Source: AP-15 sp963747735 (GTDB lineage: Bacteria > Pseudomonadota > Alphaproteobacteria > ATCC43930 > CGMCC-115725). From it: a stretch of DNA of 64,000 nt. The stretch spans positions 672,846-736,845 of the forward strand of contig CAVVGE010000007.1 in the NCBI GenBank assembly GCA_963747735.1. The letters run 5' to 3'. Positions 16,957 to 25,146 of this stretch are shown in pieces (positions within the stretch are counted from its first letter, which is position 1; the number at the start of each line of letters is the position of its first letter). The position numbers and the translations under genes were made by a program. The notes under the pieces were generated by a model. The model saw only the letters and a program-made list of their open reading frames with translations. It ran no database searches and was not told the DNA's origin.

Positions 16957-17300
16957 TATTTAACGGCTTCATCTCTATCTGGTTTAGGCGTTCCCGTGGT
17001 AGTCGACCTGATGAGTTTGCCATCTCTCACCCCTCGTCATGGTTATCCGCGCGACGAGCTCAAGAACTCCAGGGTGAATAAGGGAGGATTTGTGCGTCAA
17101 CAAATTTGTCCACCCTAATCGGCAACAGCCCCGACCGCAGACAAAACCCTCAATCGGGCGACATCATGTCGGAACAGCGAGCGGCATGATCGCGGAATCT
17201 GTCCGGGCGGCAACGCCGGAATCATCAGCAGAGCCATCGCCGGTTGAATTCCGAATATGCATTCCCCTGTTTTAGGGGTTCTGGAGCCGACGCCATCAGC
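16957..17300 (-). other. intergenic stretch upstream of the O-antigen ligase, no gene seen
   Basis: About 340 bp of mixed composition. I find no open frame with coding character on either strand. Its left part must hold the promoter of the O-antigen ligase. It borders the protein remnant at 17301-17501. Confidence 0.5.
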
Positions 17301-17501
17301 TCAAGGCTGCGTGAACGGCGTCCCGGCATCGTAGCGCGCCTTGGCCGGCAGCGTGTAGAGCTGCGGCGATCCGGTAGGATTGACCCAAGGCCAGGTGTAG
17401 CCGCGCCCTGCATTGAAGAAGGCCGGCTTCCGGGCCAGATAGTGCGAATTTCGCAGAGTGTGGAGAGGCGCCCCCCGAATCGGGCACCAAGCTTCAGATA
17501 T
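17301..17501 (-). pseudogene. C-terminal remnant of an unidentified protein
   Basis: A 66-codon frame ends in TGA at 17301-17303 and reads as real protein: ISEAWCPIRGAPLHTLRNSH, then a region with FFNAGRGYTWPWVNPTGSPQ and a tail ending in ARYDAGTPFTQP. It has no start codon and begins directly after the azoreductase stop, in the same frame. I do not recognise the family. It is probably the tail of a gene whose front has been deleted. Confidence 0.35.
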
Positions 17502-18125
17502 TCACCGGTCAGCATCACATTCGCCGACCAGCGCCGGAAGCCTTTGCTCGATCCAGGTCGCTGCCGTGTCGAGGGCGCGGGCTACCGCCTCCGGGCCGCG
17601 GGCCATGCCTTCGAGACGGAGGAATTCGACCGAGGGGATGCCGATCGTTTCAAAAACGGCACGGAGATACGGGGTCAGAAAGTCGGGCTGGTGCGGCGGG
17701 ATCGTGACGTAGCCGCCATGGGCGCTGGCGACGATCAGCGGCCGGTCGCGCAGCAGCCCGATCTTGCCCTCGGGCGTCGAGCGGAAAGTGCGGCGGATGC
17801 GCACGATATGGTCGATCCATGCCTTCAAGGTCGAGGGCACGGTGAAATTGTTCATCGGTGTGCCGATCACGACAAAATCGGCGGCTTCGAGCTCGGCGAT
17901 ATAGCGCTCGGACAAGAGAAATCGCGGATCGTCGTCGGGGGTCGGCGACAGGATCGCATCGTAAAGGTCGCGATCGGGGTGCGGCGGAGGATCGGTCGCG
18001 AGGTCGTTGCTCACGACAACAGCGCCGGGGCGCAACGCCGCAATCCGCGCGGCAACGTCGCCGGCGACGCGCCGGCTCCAGGCTTGCGGGCGCGGGCTCA
18101 CCAGAATTTGCAGGATCGTCGTCAT
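17502..18125 (-). CDS. FMN-dependent NADH-azoreductase / quinone reductase
   Basis: The 207-residue flavodoxin-fold protein matches the AzoR family. The N-terminal flavin loop is ILVSPRPQAWSRRVA, and the characteristic motif is VIGTPMNNFTVPSTLKAWID. A later loop (ASAHGGYV) would contact FMN. These enzymes use NADH to reduce azo bonds and quinones by two electrons. The start overlaps the stop of the upstream acetyltransferase gene by 4 bp, so the pair forms an operon. Confidence 0.88.
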   Translation of the reverse strand: MTTILQILVSPRPQAWSRRVAGDVAARIAALRPGAVVVSNDLATDPPPHPDRDLYDAILSPTPDDDPRFLLSERYIAELEAADFVVIGTPMNNFTVPSTLKAWIDHIVRIRRTFRSTPEGKIGLLRDRPLIVASAHGGYVTIPPHQPDFLTPYLRAVFETIGIPSVEFLRLEGMARGPEAVARALDTAATWIEQRLPALVGECDADR

Positions 18126-18565
18126 TCTGGCTCGATCGGACGGCTAAAGCGCAAGGCCCGCGCCAGCAGCCGCTCGCGGTAATAGAAGCGGTGCGCCCGC
18201 ACATTGTCGAGCGCGGTGTCGAGCACGAGCCGCCCGCAGCCGGCATCCCGGCCGATTGCCGCGACCACATCGAGCAGTCTTGCGCCGAGCCCGCTGCCGC
18301 GCTCGCCCTCGGCGGTGACGAGATCGTCCACATAGACAAACTTGCCGTGGATCAGATTTTCTTCGAAGCGATAGCCGGCGAGCGCCACCGGCGCGCTGCC
18401 GCGCCAGGCGGCGAGCAGGCGATAGCCGGCCTCGTGCTGGCGACCGACCCGCGCGACCAGCTCGTCGGCGTCGGCAAGATGCGACCGCAACAGCACCATC
18501 ACCGGATAGCACGCGGCAATTTCGGCCGCCGTCTCGGCATGCCGCAACGCAACTTCGCTGTTCAT
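18122..18565 (-). CDS. GNAT family N-acetyltransferase
   Basis: The 147-residue protein has the GNAT fold, with motif A in YVDDLVTAEGERGSGLGARL for acetyl-CoA binding and a following segment CGRLVLDTALDNVRAHRFYY, where the tyrosine could be the general acid. The substrate is unknown. It is translationally coupled to the azoreductase by a 4-bp overlap. I chose the ATG at 18565 rather than the one at 18598, because the latter adds a non-conserved extension. Confidence 0.85.
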   Translation of the reverse strand: MNSEVALRHAETAAEIAACYPVMVLLRSHLADADELVARVGRQHEAGYRLLAAWRGSAPVALAGYRFEENLIHGKFVYVDDLVTAEGERGSGLGARLLDVVAAIGRDAGCGRLVLDTALDNVRAHRFYYRERLLARALRFSRPIEPE

Positions 18566-18668
18566 GGCGCCCAATCCATCGAGAGAGACCCGCAGCAAAT
18601 CGTGTGACGCCCCTATCTATAGCCCGCGCCCACGACGTTCGAGCGGATTCGACACCGGCCTCCGGATA

Positions 18669-18692
18669 CGCTATATTTTTACGGATATAACG
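18669..18692 (+). promoter_or_regulatory. candidate Mo-box (ModE-type operator), copy 1
   Basis: A 24-bp dyad reads CGCTATATTT, spacer TTAC, then GGATATAACG. It matches the half-site pattern CGNNATATCC of the two other copies (26822 and 32303), with the left arm the more diverged. It ends 16 bp before the start of the truncated aldehyde dehydrogenase. ModE operators are likewise palindromes with CG-flanked TATA-rich arms. Confidence 0.6.
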
Positions 18693-18708
18693 TTTCGGGA
18701 GGACAATC

Positions 18709-19629
18709 ATGGATGTCGCCGAGCAGACGCCGCTCAGCGCGATCCGGCTCGGCCAGCTGATCCGGGAGGCGGGGTTCCCGCCCGGTGTCGTCAACATCCT
18801 GACCGGGTTCGGCGAGACCGCCGGTGCCGCGCTCGCGGCCCATCCCGATGTCGACAAGATCGCGTTCACCGGCTCGACCGAGGTCGGCAAATTGATCGTC
18901 CAGGCCGCCGCCGGCAATCTGAAAAAAGTGTCGCTGGAGCTGGGCGGCAAATCGCCGGCGATCGGCTTCCCCGACGCCGATATGGAGGTCGCGATCGCCG
19001 GCACGTCGAGTGCGATCTTTTTCAACATGGGGCAATGCTGCACCGCCGGCTCGCGGCTTTATGCCCATCGCCGCATCTTCGACCGGCTGATGCAGGGGGT
19101 CGCCGACAACGCCGGCAAGATCCGTGTCGGCCACGGCCTCGACCCCGAGACCCAGCTCGGCCCGCTGGTCTCCGACGAGCAGTTCCGCCGCGTCACCGGC
19201 TATCTGGCGGCGGGCCGCGAGCAGGGTGCGCAGGTGGTGACCGGCGGTGGCCGCGTCGGCGACCAGGGATATTTCGTGCAGCCGACGGTGTTGACCCAAA
19301 CGAGGCCGGACATGTCGGTGGTGCGCGAAGAGATCTTCGGACCGGTGGTGTGCGCGATCCCGTTCGACGACGACGATCTCGACCGCATCGCGCGCACCGC
19401 CAACGACACGCCCTACGGCCTCGCGGCGAGCATCTGGACCCGCGATCTCGGCACCGCCCACAAGCTCGCGCGCCGCATCAAGGCCGGCACGGTGTGGATC
19501 AACACCCACAATTTCGGCGATCCGGCGCTGCCGTTCGGCGGCTTCAAGCAATCCGGCTGGGGCCGCGAGATGGGCTACGAGGCGATCGAGCTCTACACCG
19601 AAGTAAAGGCGGTGGCGGCTGCGCTTTAG
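18709..19629 (+). CDS. aldehyde dehydrogenase, N-terminal half missing
   Basis: The 306 residues correspond to roughly the last three fifths of a normal ~490-residue NAD(P)-dependent aldehyde dehydrogenase. Glu77 (LELGGKSP) and Cys111 (NMGQCCTAGSR), the catalytic pair, are present, but most of the N-terminal cofactor-binding region is absent. Residues 1-4 (MDVA) run straight into EQTPLSAIRLGQLI, which in complete enzymes lies near residue 190. A good ribosome-binding site (GGGAGGA) and a candidate Mo-box precede the start, so a deletion seems to have joined a foreign promoter and start to this gene. It lies 34 bp before a complete aldehyde dehydrogenase. It is likely inactive in substrate oxidation. 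Confidence 0.8.
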   Translation: MDVAEQTPLSAIRLGQLIREAGFPPGVVNILTGFGETAGAALAAHPDVDKIAFTGSTEVGKLIVQAAAGNLKKVSLELGGKSPAIGFPDADMEVAIAGTSSAIFFNMGQCCTAGSRLYAHRRIFDRLMQGVADNAGKIRVGHGLDPETQLGPLVSDEQFRRVTGYLAAGREQGAQVVTGGGRVGDQGYFVQPTVLTQTRPDMSVVREEIFGPVVCAIPFDDDDLDRIARTANDTPYGLAASIWTRDLGTAHKLARRIKAGTVWINTHNFGDPALPFGGFKQSGWGREMGYEAIELYTEVKAVAAAL

Positions 19630-19663
19630 CCGCGCCGCTCAACCCACGCAAAGGAGCAGAAAC

Positions 19664-21163
19664 ATGGCAATGCCGCAAACCATCGAGACCTACCGCCACC
19701 CGTTCACTGCCGGCACCGAAGTAAAGCGCATGCTGATCGGCGGCGAATGGGTGCGCGCCGCCTCGGGCAAGACGTTCGACAGCCGCAACCCGGCGACCGG
19801 CGAGCTTTTGGCAAAGGTCGCCGAGGGCGACAAGGAAGACATCGACCGCGCCGTCGCCGCCGCGCGCCGCGCCTTCGAAGGGCCGTGGAGCAAGCTCAAG
19901 CCCTATGAGCGCCAAGCGCTGCTGTTGAAGATCGCCGATCTCGTCGAGCAGCATTACGACGAATTGTCGATGCTCGACACGATCGACATGGGGGCGCCGG
20001 TCAGCCGCACCCGCGCCACCAGGCAGCGCGTGCTCGGCATGCTGCGCTGGTATGCCGGCATGGCCACCTCGATCCATGGCGAGACAATCGAAAACTCGCT
20101 GCCCGGCGAATATTTCTCCTATACCCTGAAGGAGCCGATCGGCGTCGTCGGCGCGATCATCCCCTGGAACGGGCCGCTCGGCGCCTGCATCTGGAAGATC
20201 GGTCCGGCATTGGCCACCGGCTGCACCGTCGTCTTGAAGCCGGCCGAGGAAGCGCCGCTGACCCCGCTTAGGCTCGGCGAGCTCCTGATGGATGCCGGCG
20301 TGCCGCCCGGGGTCGTCAACATCGTGCCCGGCTATGGCGAGACCGCCGGTGCGGCACTCGCCGAGCACCCCGGCGTCGACAAGGTCGCCTTCACCGGCTC
20401 GCATTTGACCGGGCAGTCGATCGTGCGCGCCTCCGCCGGCAATCTGAAACGCGTCTCGCTCGAGCTCGGCGGCAAATCGCCCGACATCGTCTTTGCCGAC
20501 GCCGACCTCGAAACCGCAGTGCCCGGCGCCGGCATGGCAGTCTTTGCCAATTCCGGCCAGATTTGCAGTGCCGGCACGCGGCTTTTTGTCGAGCGCAAGG
20601 TCTATGACGAGTTTGTCGGCCGGGTCGCCGATTTCGGCAAGGGCCTCAAGGTCGGCAACGGCCTCGACCCCGACACGCAGATCGGCCCGCTCGTATCCGA
20701 GCAACAGTATCAGCGCGTCACCGGCTATCTCTCGACCGGCCGTCAGGAGGGGGCGCGGCCGGTCACCGGCGGCCAGGCGCTGACCGAGGGCCCCTTTGCC
20801 AAAGGGTACTTCGTGCCGCCGACCGTCTTTGCCGATGTGAAGGACGACATGCGCATCGCCCAGGAGGAGATCTTTGGCCCGGTGATCTCGGCGATCCCGT
20901 TCACCGATGTCGAAGAGGTCATCCGCCGCGGCAACGCCACCAGCTTCGGTCTCGGCAGCGGCGTGTGGACGCGCGACGTGTCAAAGGCGCATCGGCTCGC
21001 CAAGGGGCTGCGCGCCGGCTCGGTGTGGATCAATTGCTACCAGGCGATGGACCCGGCGGTGCCGTTCGGCGGCTACAAAATGAGCGGCTATGGCCGCGAA
21101 AGCGGTATCCAGCAGATGGAAGAGTACTTGAACGTCAAAGCGGTATGGATCAAGACCGCCTGA
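19664..21163 (+). CDS. aldehyde dehydrogenase, complete
   Basis: The 499-residue enzyme oxidises an aldehyde to the acid with NAD(P). Conserved features are PWNGPLGACIWKIGPALATG (cofactor region), LELGGKSPDI (catalytic Glu), NSGQICSAGTR (catalytic Cys) and EEIFGPV. The substrate is not evident. A ribosome-binding site (AAGGAG) precedes the ATG. It follows the truncated paralogue after 34 bp and is followed by a strong terminator, so the two probably share a transcript. Confidence 0.93.
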   Translation: MAMPQTIETYRHPFTAGTEVKRMLIGGEWVRAASGKTFDSRNPATGELLAKVAEGDKEDIDRAVAAARRAFEGPWSKLKPYERQALLLKIADLVEQHYDELSMLDTIDMGAPVSRTRATRQRVLGMLRWYAGMATSIHGETIENSLPGEYFSYTLKEPIGVVGAIIPWNGPLGACIWKIGPALATGCTVVLKPAEEAPLTPLRLGELLMDAGVPPGVVNIVPGYGETAGAALAEHPGVDKVAFTGSHLTGQSIVRASAGNLKRVSLELGGKSPDIVFADADLETAVPGAGMAVFANSGQICSAGTRLFVERKVYDEFVGRVADFGKGLKVGNGLDPDTQIGPLVSEQQYQRVTGYLSTGRQEGARPVTGGQALTEGPFAKGYFVPPTVFADVKDDMRIAQEEIFGPVISAIPFTDVEEVIRRGNATSFGLGSGVWTRDVSKAHRLAKGLRAGSVWINCYQAMDPAVPFGGYKMSGYGRESGIQQMEEYLNVKAVWIKTA

Positions 21164-21181
21164 GCCTGTTCCCACATGATG

Positions 21182-21220
21182 ACGGCGGCGGCTCCCGACA
21201 GGGCCGCCGCTGGTTTTTTT
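21182..21220 (+). terminator. Rho-independent terminator after the aldehyde dehydrogenase
   Basis: GCGGCGGC pairs with GCCGCCGC across an 8-10 nt loop, followed within 4 bases by seven T residues. It lies 18 bp after the stop codon. Confidence 0.85.
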
Positions 21221-21344
21221 ATTTCGGTGAGGATAATCGCGTGCCAAGAGGAGCAAACTCGGTGCCCCGCGCGGTCGAGCGGGCCTCCGGAGGGGCTTGT
21301 CCGCCTCCCTCGCCTCGTCCCCATCGCCGAGAGGATAGCTCGAT

Positions 21345-22325
21345 ATGAAATATACCAAGCTCGGCCGCACCGGCCTCGACGTCTCGCGCATCTGTCTCGG
21401 CTGCATGAGCTATGGCGGCGGCAACCGGGGCAACCATGCCTGGAGCCTCGGCGAGGAGGAAAGCCGGCCGTTTATCAAAAAGGCGCTCGAAGCCGGGATC
21501 AATTTCTTTGACACCGCCAACCGCTATTCGCTCGGCCGGAGCGAGGAAATTCTCGGCCGCGCGATCCGCGATTTCGCGCGGCGCGACGAGGTCGTCGTCG
21601 CCACCAAGGTCTATGGGCGGATGCGCCCCGGCCCGAACGGCGCCGGGCTGTCGCGCAAGGCGATCCTCGCCGAAATCGACGCCAGCCTCGCCCGGCTCGG
21701 CATGGATTACGTCGATCTTTACCAGATCCACCGCTTCGACCACGACACACCGATCGAGGAGACCCTCGAAGCGCTGCACGACGTCGTCAAGGCAGGCAAG
21801 GCAAGGTATATCGGCGCCTCGTCGATGCACGCCTGGGAGCTCGCCCGCGCCCTCGGCATCGCCGAGAAGAACGGCTGGACCCGCTTTGTCAGCATGCAGA
21901 ACCTCGTCAACCTGCTCTATCGCGAGGAGGAGCGGGAAATGCTGCCGCTCTGCGCCGCCGAGGGGATCGGCGTCATCCCGTGGAGCCCGCAGGCGCGCGG
22001 CAAGCTCAGCCGCGACTGGGATTACACCAGCATCCGCACCGAGACCGATGCGGCTTTCGGGCGGCTATTTGCCAAGACCGATGAGGCCGACAAAAAAGTC
22101 GCCGACCGCGTCGCCGAAATCGCCAAGGCGCGCGGCATGCCGCGGGCGCAGGTGGCGCTCGCCTGGCTGCTGTCGAAGCCCGTGATCACCGCGCCGATCG
22201 TCGGCGCCACCAAGCTCCACCATCTCGACGACGCGATCGCCAGCGTCGATGTTACGCTGAGCGCCGAAGAAATCAGCGCGCTCGAAGAACCCTATGTGCC
22301 GCACGCGATGGTAGGCTTTGTCTGA
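21345..22325 (+). CDS. aldo/keto reductase
   Basis: The 326-residue NADPH-dependent TIM-barrel enzyme has the family tetrad: D56 and Y61 (FFDTANRYSLGRSE), K88 (VATKVYG) and H129 (YQIHRFD). The N-terminal MKYTKLGRTGLDVSRICLGC is typical of the voltage-gated-potassium-channel-beta-like subfamily. It reduces carbonyl compounds; the substrate is unknown. The radical SAM gene follows after 22 bp, suggesting co-transcription. Confidence 0.92.
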   Translation: MKYTKLGRTGLDVSRICLGCMSYGGGNRGNHAWSLGEEESRPFIKKALEAGINFFDTANRYSLGRSEEILGRAIRDFARRDEVVVATKVYGRMRPGPNGAGLSRKAILAEIDASLARLGMDYVDLYQIHRFDHDTPIEETLEALHDVVKAGKARYIGASSMHAWELARALGIAEKNGWTRFVSMQNLVNLLYREEEREMLPLCAAEGIGVIPWSPQARGKLSRDWDYTSIRTETDAAFGRLFAKTDEADKKVADRVAEIAKARGMPRAQVALAWLLSKPVITAPIVGATKLHHLDDAIASVDVTLSAEEISALEEPYVPHAMVGFV

Positions 22326-22347
22326 ACATCTGGTTGGCGGGGGCGCA

Positions 22348-23355
22348 ATGCCGCGGGAGATCGTCGGGAAGGGATTGCGGTTTTCGCTGCGCCACGCCCC
22401 GTGTGCTCACATCTGCCGGTATTGCCTGATCTCGGAGTCGCGCAAGCGCACCACGCTCCCGTTTGCCCGCTTCGAGCAGCTCGTTCACCGTTTCCATGAT
22501 TGGCAACAATCGACGCGCCGCGACAACCTGCAAATCGGGATTTTTGTCGGTCCCTCCTTTGATTACGACATCGAGATCTTGCAGGGGGTCGCGAGACTGC
22601 ATGCCCGGCGCGGGGCCAGGTTTCAGACCATCAACCTCGGCGGGCTTCGCATCCGATCCGGCGAGACGCTGATCGAATGGCTCGATGAACGGCGGGCGGC
22701 CGGCATAACGGGGTTTCACGCCTCGCTTGCCGGCTGCGGCGAGGTCCATGACCGGTGGAACGGGCGCGCCGGCGATTTCGACTACCAGATTTCGATCCTC
22801 GGATTGGCCGGCGAGCGCGGCATGGTTCGCCGCGAAAAGCTGTTCCTGACGCAAAACACCTTGCCGATCTTCGACCGCCTGCTCGACATCCTCGATGGCA
22901 TCCCGGGCGAAATCGGCAGCCGCACCGCCAGCCCCTTTTTCTACGCCGGTCTCGCGGCGAGGTATGAAAGCGAGCGTCTGACCGAAGACGACCGCGACCG
23001 CCTGCCGGAGCGCATCGCTCGGCTCCGGGCCAAACGGTTCGACAATTGGCGGTCGGAGCGGGAGTGGATCCCGATAATGCTGGAAACGGCGGCCCAGCCG
23101 CGCAAGCTGCTGCTCAAGATCGATGTCGACGAAACCAGCATCGACTATCTGGAAAATGCCTCCTGCGAGGAGATTTTCGCGGAGCGGGAACGTCGGTATC
23201 AGGAATCCTACCGCCTCGTTCCGGCGCTCGACGAGCTGTGCGCGCGTTATGGCGATCCGGACAACCGGAAGATTTACCCGATAAGCCGCGATGTCGAGGG
23301 GCGGTGGCTGGACCTGCACGAAGCGGCCACCGGCATCAAGCCGCCGCTCGACTGA
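22348..23355 (+). CDS. uncharacterised radical SAM protein
   Basis: The 335-residue protein has the cluster motif C19-x3-C23-x2-C26 (APCAHICRYC), which binds a [4Fe-4S] cluster and S-adenosylmethionine. A TIM-barrel-like body follows, with INLGGLRIRSGETLIEWLDE and FHASLAGCGEVHDRW, comparable to substrate and SAM-binding strands. No SPASM or other extra cluster motif is visible, and I do not recognise the subfamily. It lies between an aldo/keto reductase and a flavin-dependent oxidoreductase, 22 bp from each, so the three probably act together. The ATG at 22348 has a G-rich ribosome-binding sequence; an upstream TTG at 22318 would overlap the previous gene. Confidence 0.82.
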   Translation: MPREIVGKGLRFSLRHAPCAHICRYCLISESRKRTTLPFARFEQLVHRFHDWQQSTRRDNLQIGIFVGPSFDYDIEILQGVARLHARRGARFQTINLGGLRIRSGETLIEWLDERRAAGITGFHASLAGCGEVHDRWNGRAGDFDYQISILGLAGERGMVRREKLFLTQNTLPIFDRLLDILDGIPGEIGSRTASPFFYAGLAARYESERLTEDDRDRLPERIARLRAKRFDNWRSEREWIPIMLETAAQPRKLLLKIDVDETSIDYLENASCEEIFAERERRYQESYRLVPALDELCARYGDPDNRKIYPISRDVEGRWLDLHEAATGIKPPLD

Positions 23356-23377
23356 CCCGGCAACGGAGGGCGTGATC

Positions 23378-24307
23378 ATGAAGTTCGGCATTCACAATCC
23401 GTCATGGCTGTCCGGCCCCGACCCGGCGCAAGCCTTCGAGGCGGCCAAAGCCAAGGTGCGATGGGCCGAGGACCACGGTTTTACCTGGTTTTCGGTGATG
23501 GACCATTTGATCCAAATCCCCGGTGTGGGCGCGCCCGACGAGCCGTTTTTGGAGGGCTGGACGGCACTCTCGGCATTGGCCGCGGTGACGAGCCGGATTC
23601 GCCTGGTGACGCTCGCCACCTCGGTCGGCTACCGCAACCCCGCGCACCTCGCCAAGATCGCCGCCGGTGTCGATCTGATCAGCCGGGGCCGGCTGACATT
23701 GGGTATCGGCGCCGGCTATTTCGAGACCGAATACCGGCAATATGGCTGGGAGTTCCCGGCGCGGCCGGCGGTGCGCATCCGCCAGTTGGAGGAAGCCGTC
23801 CGCCTGATCCTCCTGATGTGGACCGAGCAGCGGACCACCTTTCACGGCCGATATTTTCATGTCGAGGATGCGATCCTCGAGCCCAAACCGGTGCAAAAGC
23901 CGCACCCGCCGGTGCTGATCGCCGGCGGCGGCGAGGAATTGACCCTGCGCGCGGTCGCCCGGCTCGGCGATGCCTGCAATATCGGCGGCGAGCCCGAGAC
24001 GGTGCGACACAAGCTCGCGGTGTTGCGCCGCCATTGCGAGGCGGCAGGGCGCGATTACGAGACGATCGAAAGGACCCACAACAACAGCTGGCTCCTTGCC
24101 CGCGACGCGGCTGGTGTCGCGGCCAAGCGCGAGCGGCTCCTGGCGCGCGGGCCGTTGCGCGGCTTTGTCGGCACCGTCCCCGAGGCGATCGACCTCGTCG
24201 GGCAATACCAGGATGCCGGGGTGCAGCTGCTGATCAACAGCGACTACCGCAACGACCTCGAAACCCACGAATTGTTTGCCTCCGAGGTCATGCCTCGCTT
24301 TGCCTGA
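23378..24307 (+). CDS. LLM class flavin-dependent oxidoreductase (F420- or FMN-type)
   Basis: The 309-residue bacterial-luciferase-like TIM barrel begins MKFGIHNPSWLSGPDPAQAF and has the typical FSVMDHLIQIPG and LGIGAGYFETEYRQYGW blocks. Members of this subgroup use F420 or FMN. The ATG at 23378 is preceded by CGGAGGG. It is the last gene of the AKR - radical SAM - LLM set and precedes the ModE-like regulator by 38 bp. Confidence 0.88.
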   Translation: MKFGIHNPSWLSGPDPAQAFEAAKAKVRWAEDHGFTWFSVMDHLIQIPGVGAPDEPFLEGWTALSALAAVTSRIRLVTLATSVGYRNPAHLAKIAAGVDLISRGRLTLGIGAGYFETEYRQYGWEFPARPAVRIRQLEEAVRLILLMWTEQRTTFHGRYFHVEDAILEPKPVQKPHPPVLIAGGGEELTLRAVARLGDACNIGGEPETVRHKLAVLRRHCEAAGRDYETIERTHNNSWLLARDAAGVAAKRERLLARGPLRGFVGTVPEAIDLVGQYQDAGVQLLINSDYRNDLETHELFASEVMPRFA

Positions 24308-24345
24308 CGTGCTAAAGTCGGGCTGAATTGAGGCGAGGCCGGGCC

Positions 24346-24747
24346 ATGCCGAGGCTCACATTGCGCATCGATTTCGATCCGGGTCGCGCGATCGGGCCGG
24401 GCAAGATCAAGCTGTTGGAGCTGATCGACACGCACGGCTCGATTTCCGAGGCGGGCCGCCGGATGGGCATGTCGTACCGCCGCGCCTGGCTTCTGGTCGA
24501 CAATCTGAACCGGAGCTTCCGCGCTCCCGTCGTCGCCTCGCAGGCAGGCGGCCAGCACGGCGGCGGCGCATCCCTGACCGAATTCGGCCACGCCGTCATC
24601 CGGCATTATCGCGAAGTCGAGAGCGCGGCCGAGGTCGCTGCGGCCGCACATATCAAAGCCCTTGCCGAAGCGCTCGCCGAGCGGAGCAGACCGACCGGCG
24701 ACGCCGAACCCGTAAAAACCCGGCGGCTGGCTCAGAGCATCCGCTAA
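24346..24747 (+). CDS. ModE-type winged helix-turn-helix regulator (no molybdate domain)
   Basis: The 133-residue protein is the DNA-binding half of ModE alone: LRIDFDPGRAIGPGKIKLLE, then IDTHGSISEAGRRMGMSYRR, AWLLVDNLNRSF and a GGQHGGGASLTEFG wing. ModE normally represses molybdate uptake genes and activates molybdoenzyme genes when molybdate is bound. The C-terminal molybdate-binding TOBE domains are absent here. In some bacteria that domain is a separate Mop protein, and a mop gene lies 2.1 kb away. It stands at the left border of the Mo/W gene island and is the obvious candidate to bind the 24-bp boxes. Confidence 0.85.
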   Translation: MPRLTLRIDFDPGRAIGPGKIKLLELIDTHGSISEAGRRMGMSYRRAWLLVDNLNRSFRAPVVASQAGGQHGGGASLTEFGHAVIRHYREVESAAEVAAAAHIKALAEALAERSRPTGDAEPVKTRRLAQSIR

Positions 24748-25146
24748 CGCTCACTCGCTGTTTAGACTAAACCATGATCCTTTCAAATGTAATCGCTCGT
24801 TCTCGTCGCCCTCGCAAAAGCGGGGGTCCAGGGGCAGGTCACAGAGCCTTGAACCCTGGATTCCCGCTTTCGAGCGTGTGAAGAAATTGCTCTTTCCAAG
24901 AAACGTCATTCCGGGGCGGCCCGAAGAGCCTGCCCCTGGCTTGAACAGGGGGCCGAGCCCGGAACCCAAGAACACCTGAATTTCCAATATATTCGACGTC
25001 CGGTGTTCATAGGTTCCGGGCTCGCGGGCAGTCCCGCGCCCCGGAATGACGACGCTTGGCATTTTTTCGCACGCGCTTTCGCGGGACCGGCGGAAGAAAC
25101 GAGGTTATTCAATTTTATGGAATCGTGGTTTAGCACACACGGTCGA
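24748..25146 (+). repeat. intergenic region with a long inverted repeat
   Basis: This 399-bp gap holds no gene. The 15-bp arms CGTCATTCCGGGGCG (24904-24918) and CGCCCCGGAATGACG (25037-25051) are perfect inverted repeats 118 bp apart. Between and beside them are pieces such as ACCCTGGATTCCCGCTTTCG that recur in intergenic repeats of many Alphaproteobacteria. It is probably a dispersed palindromic repeat unit. Confidence 0.7.
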
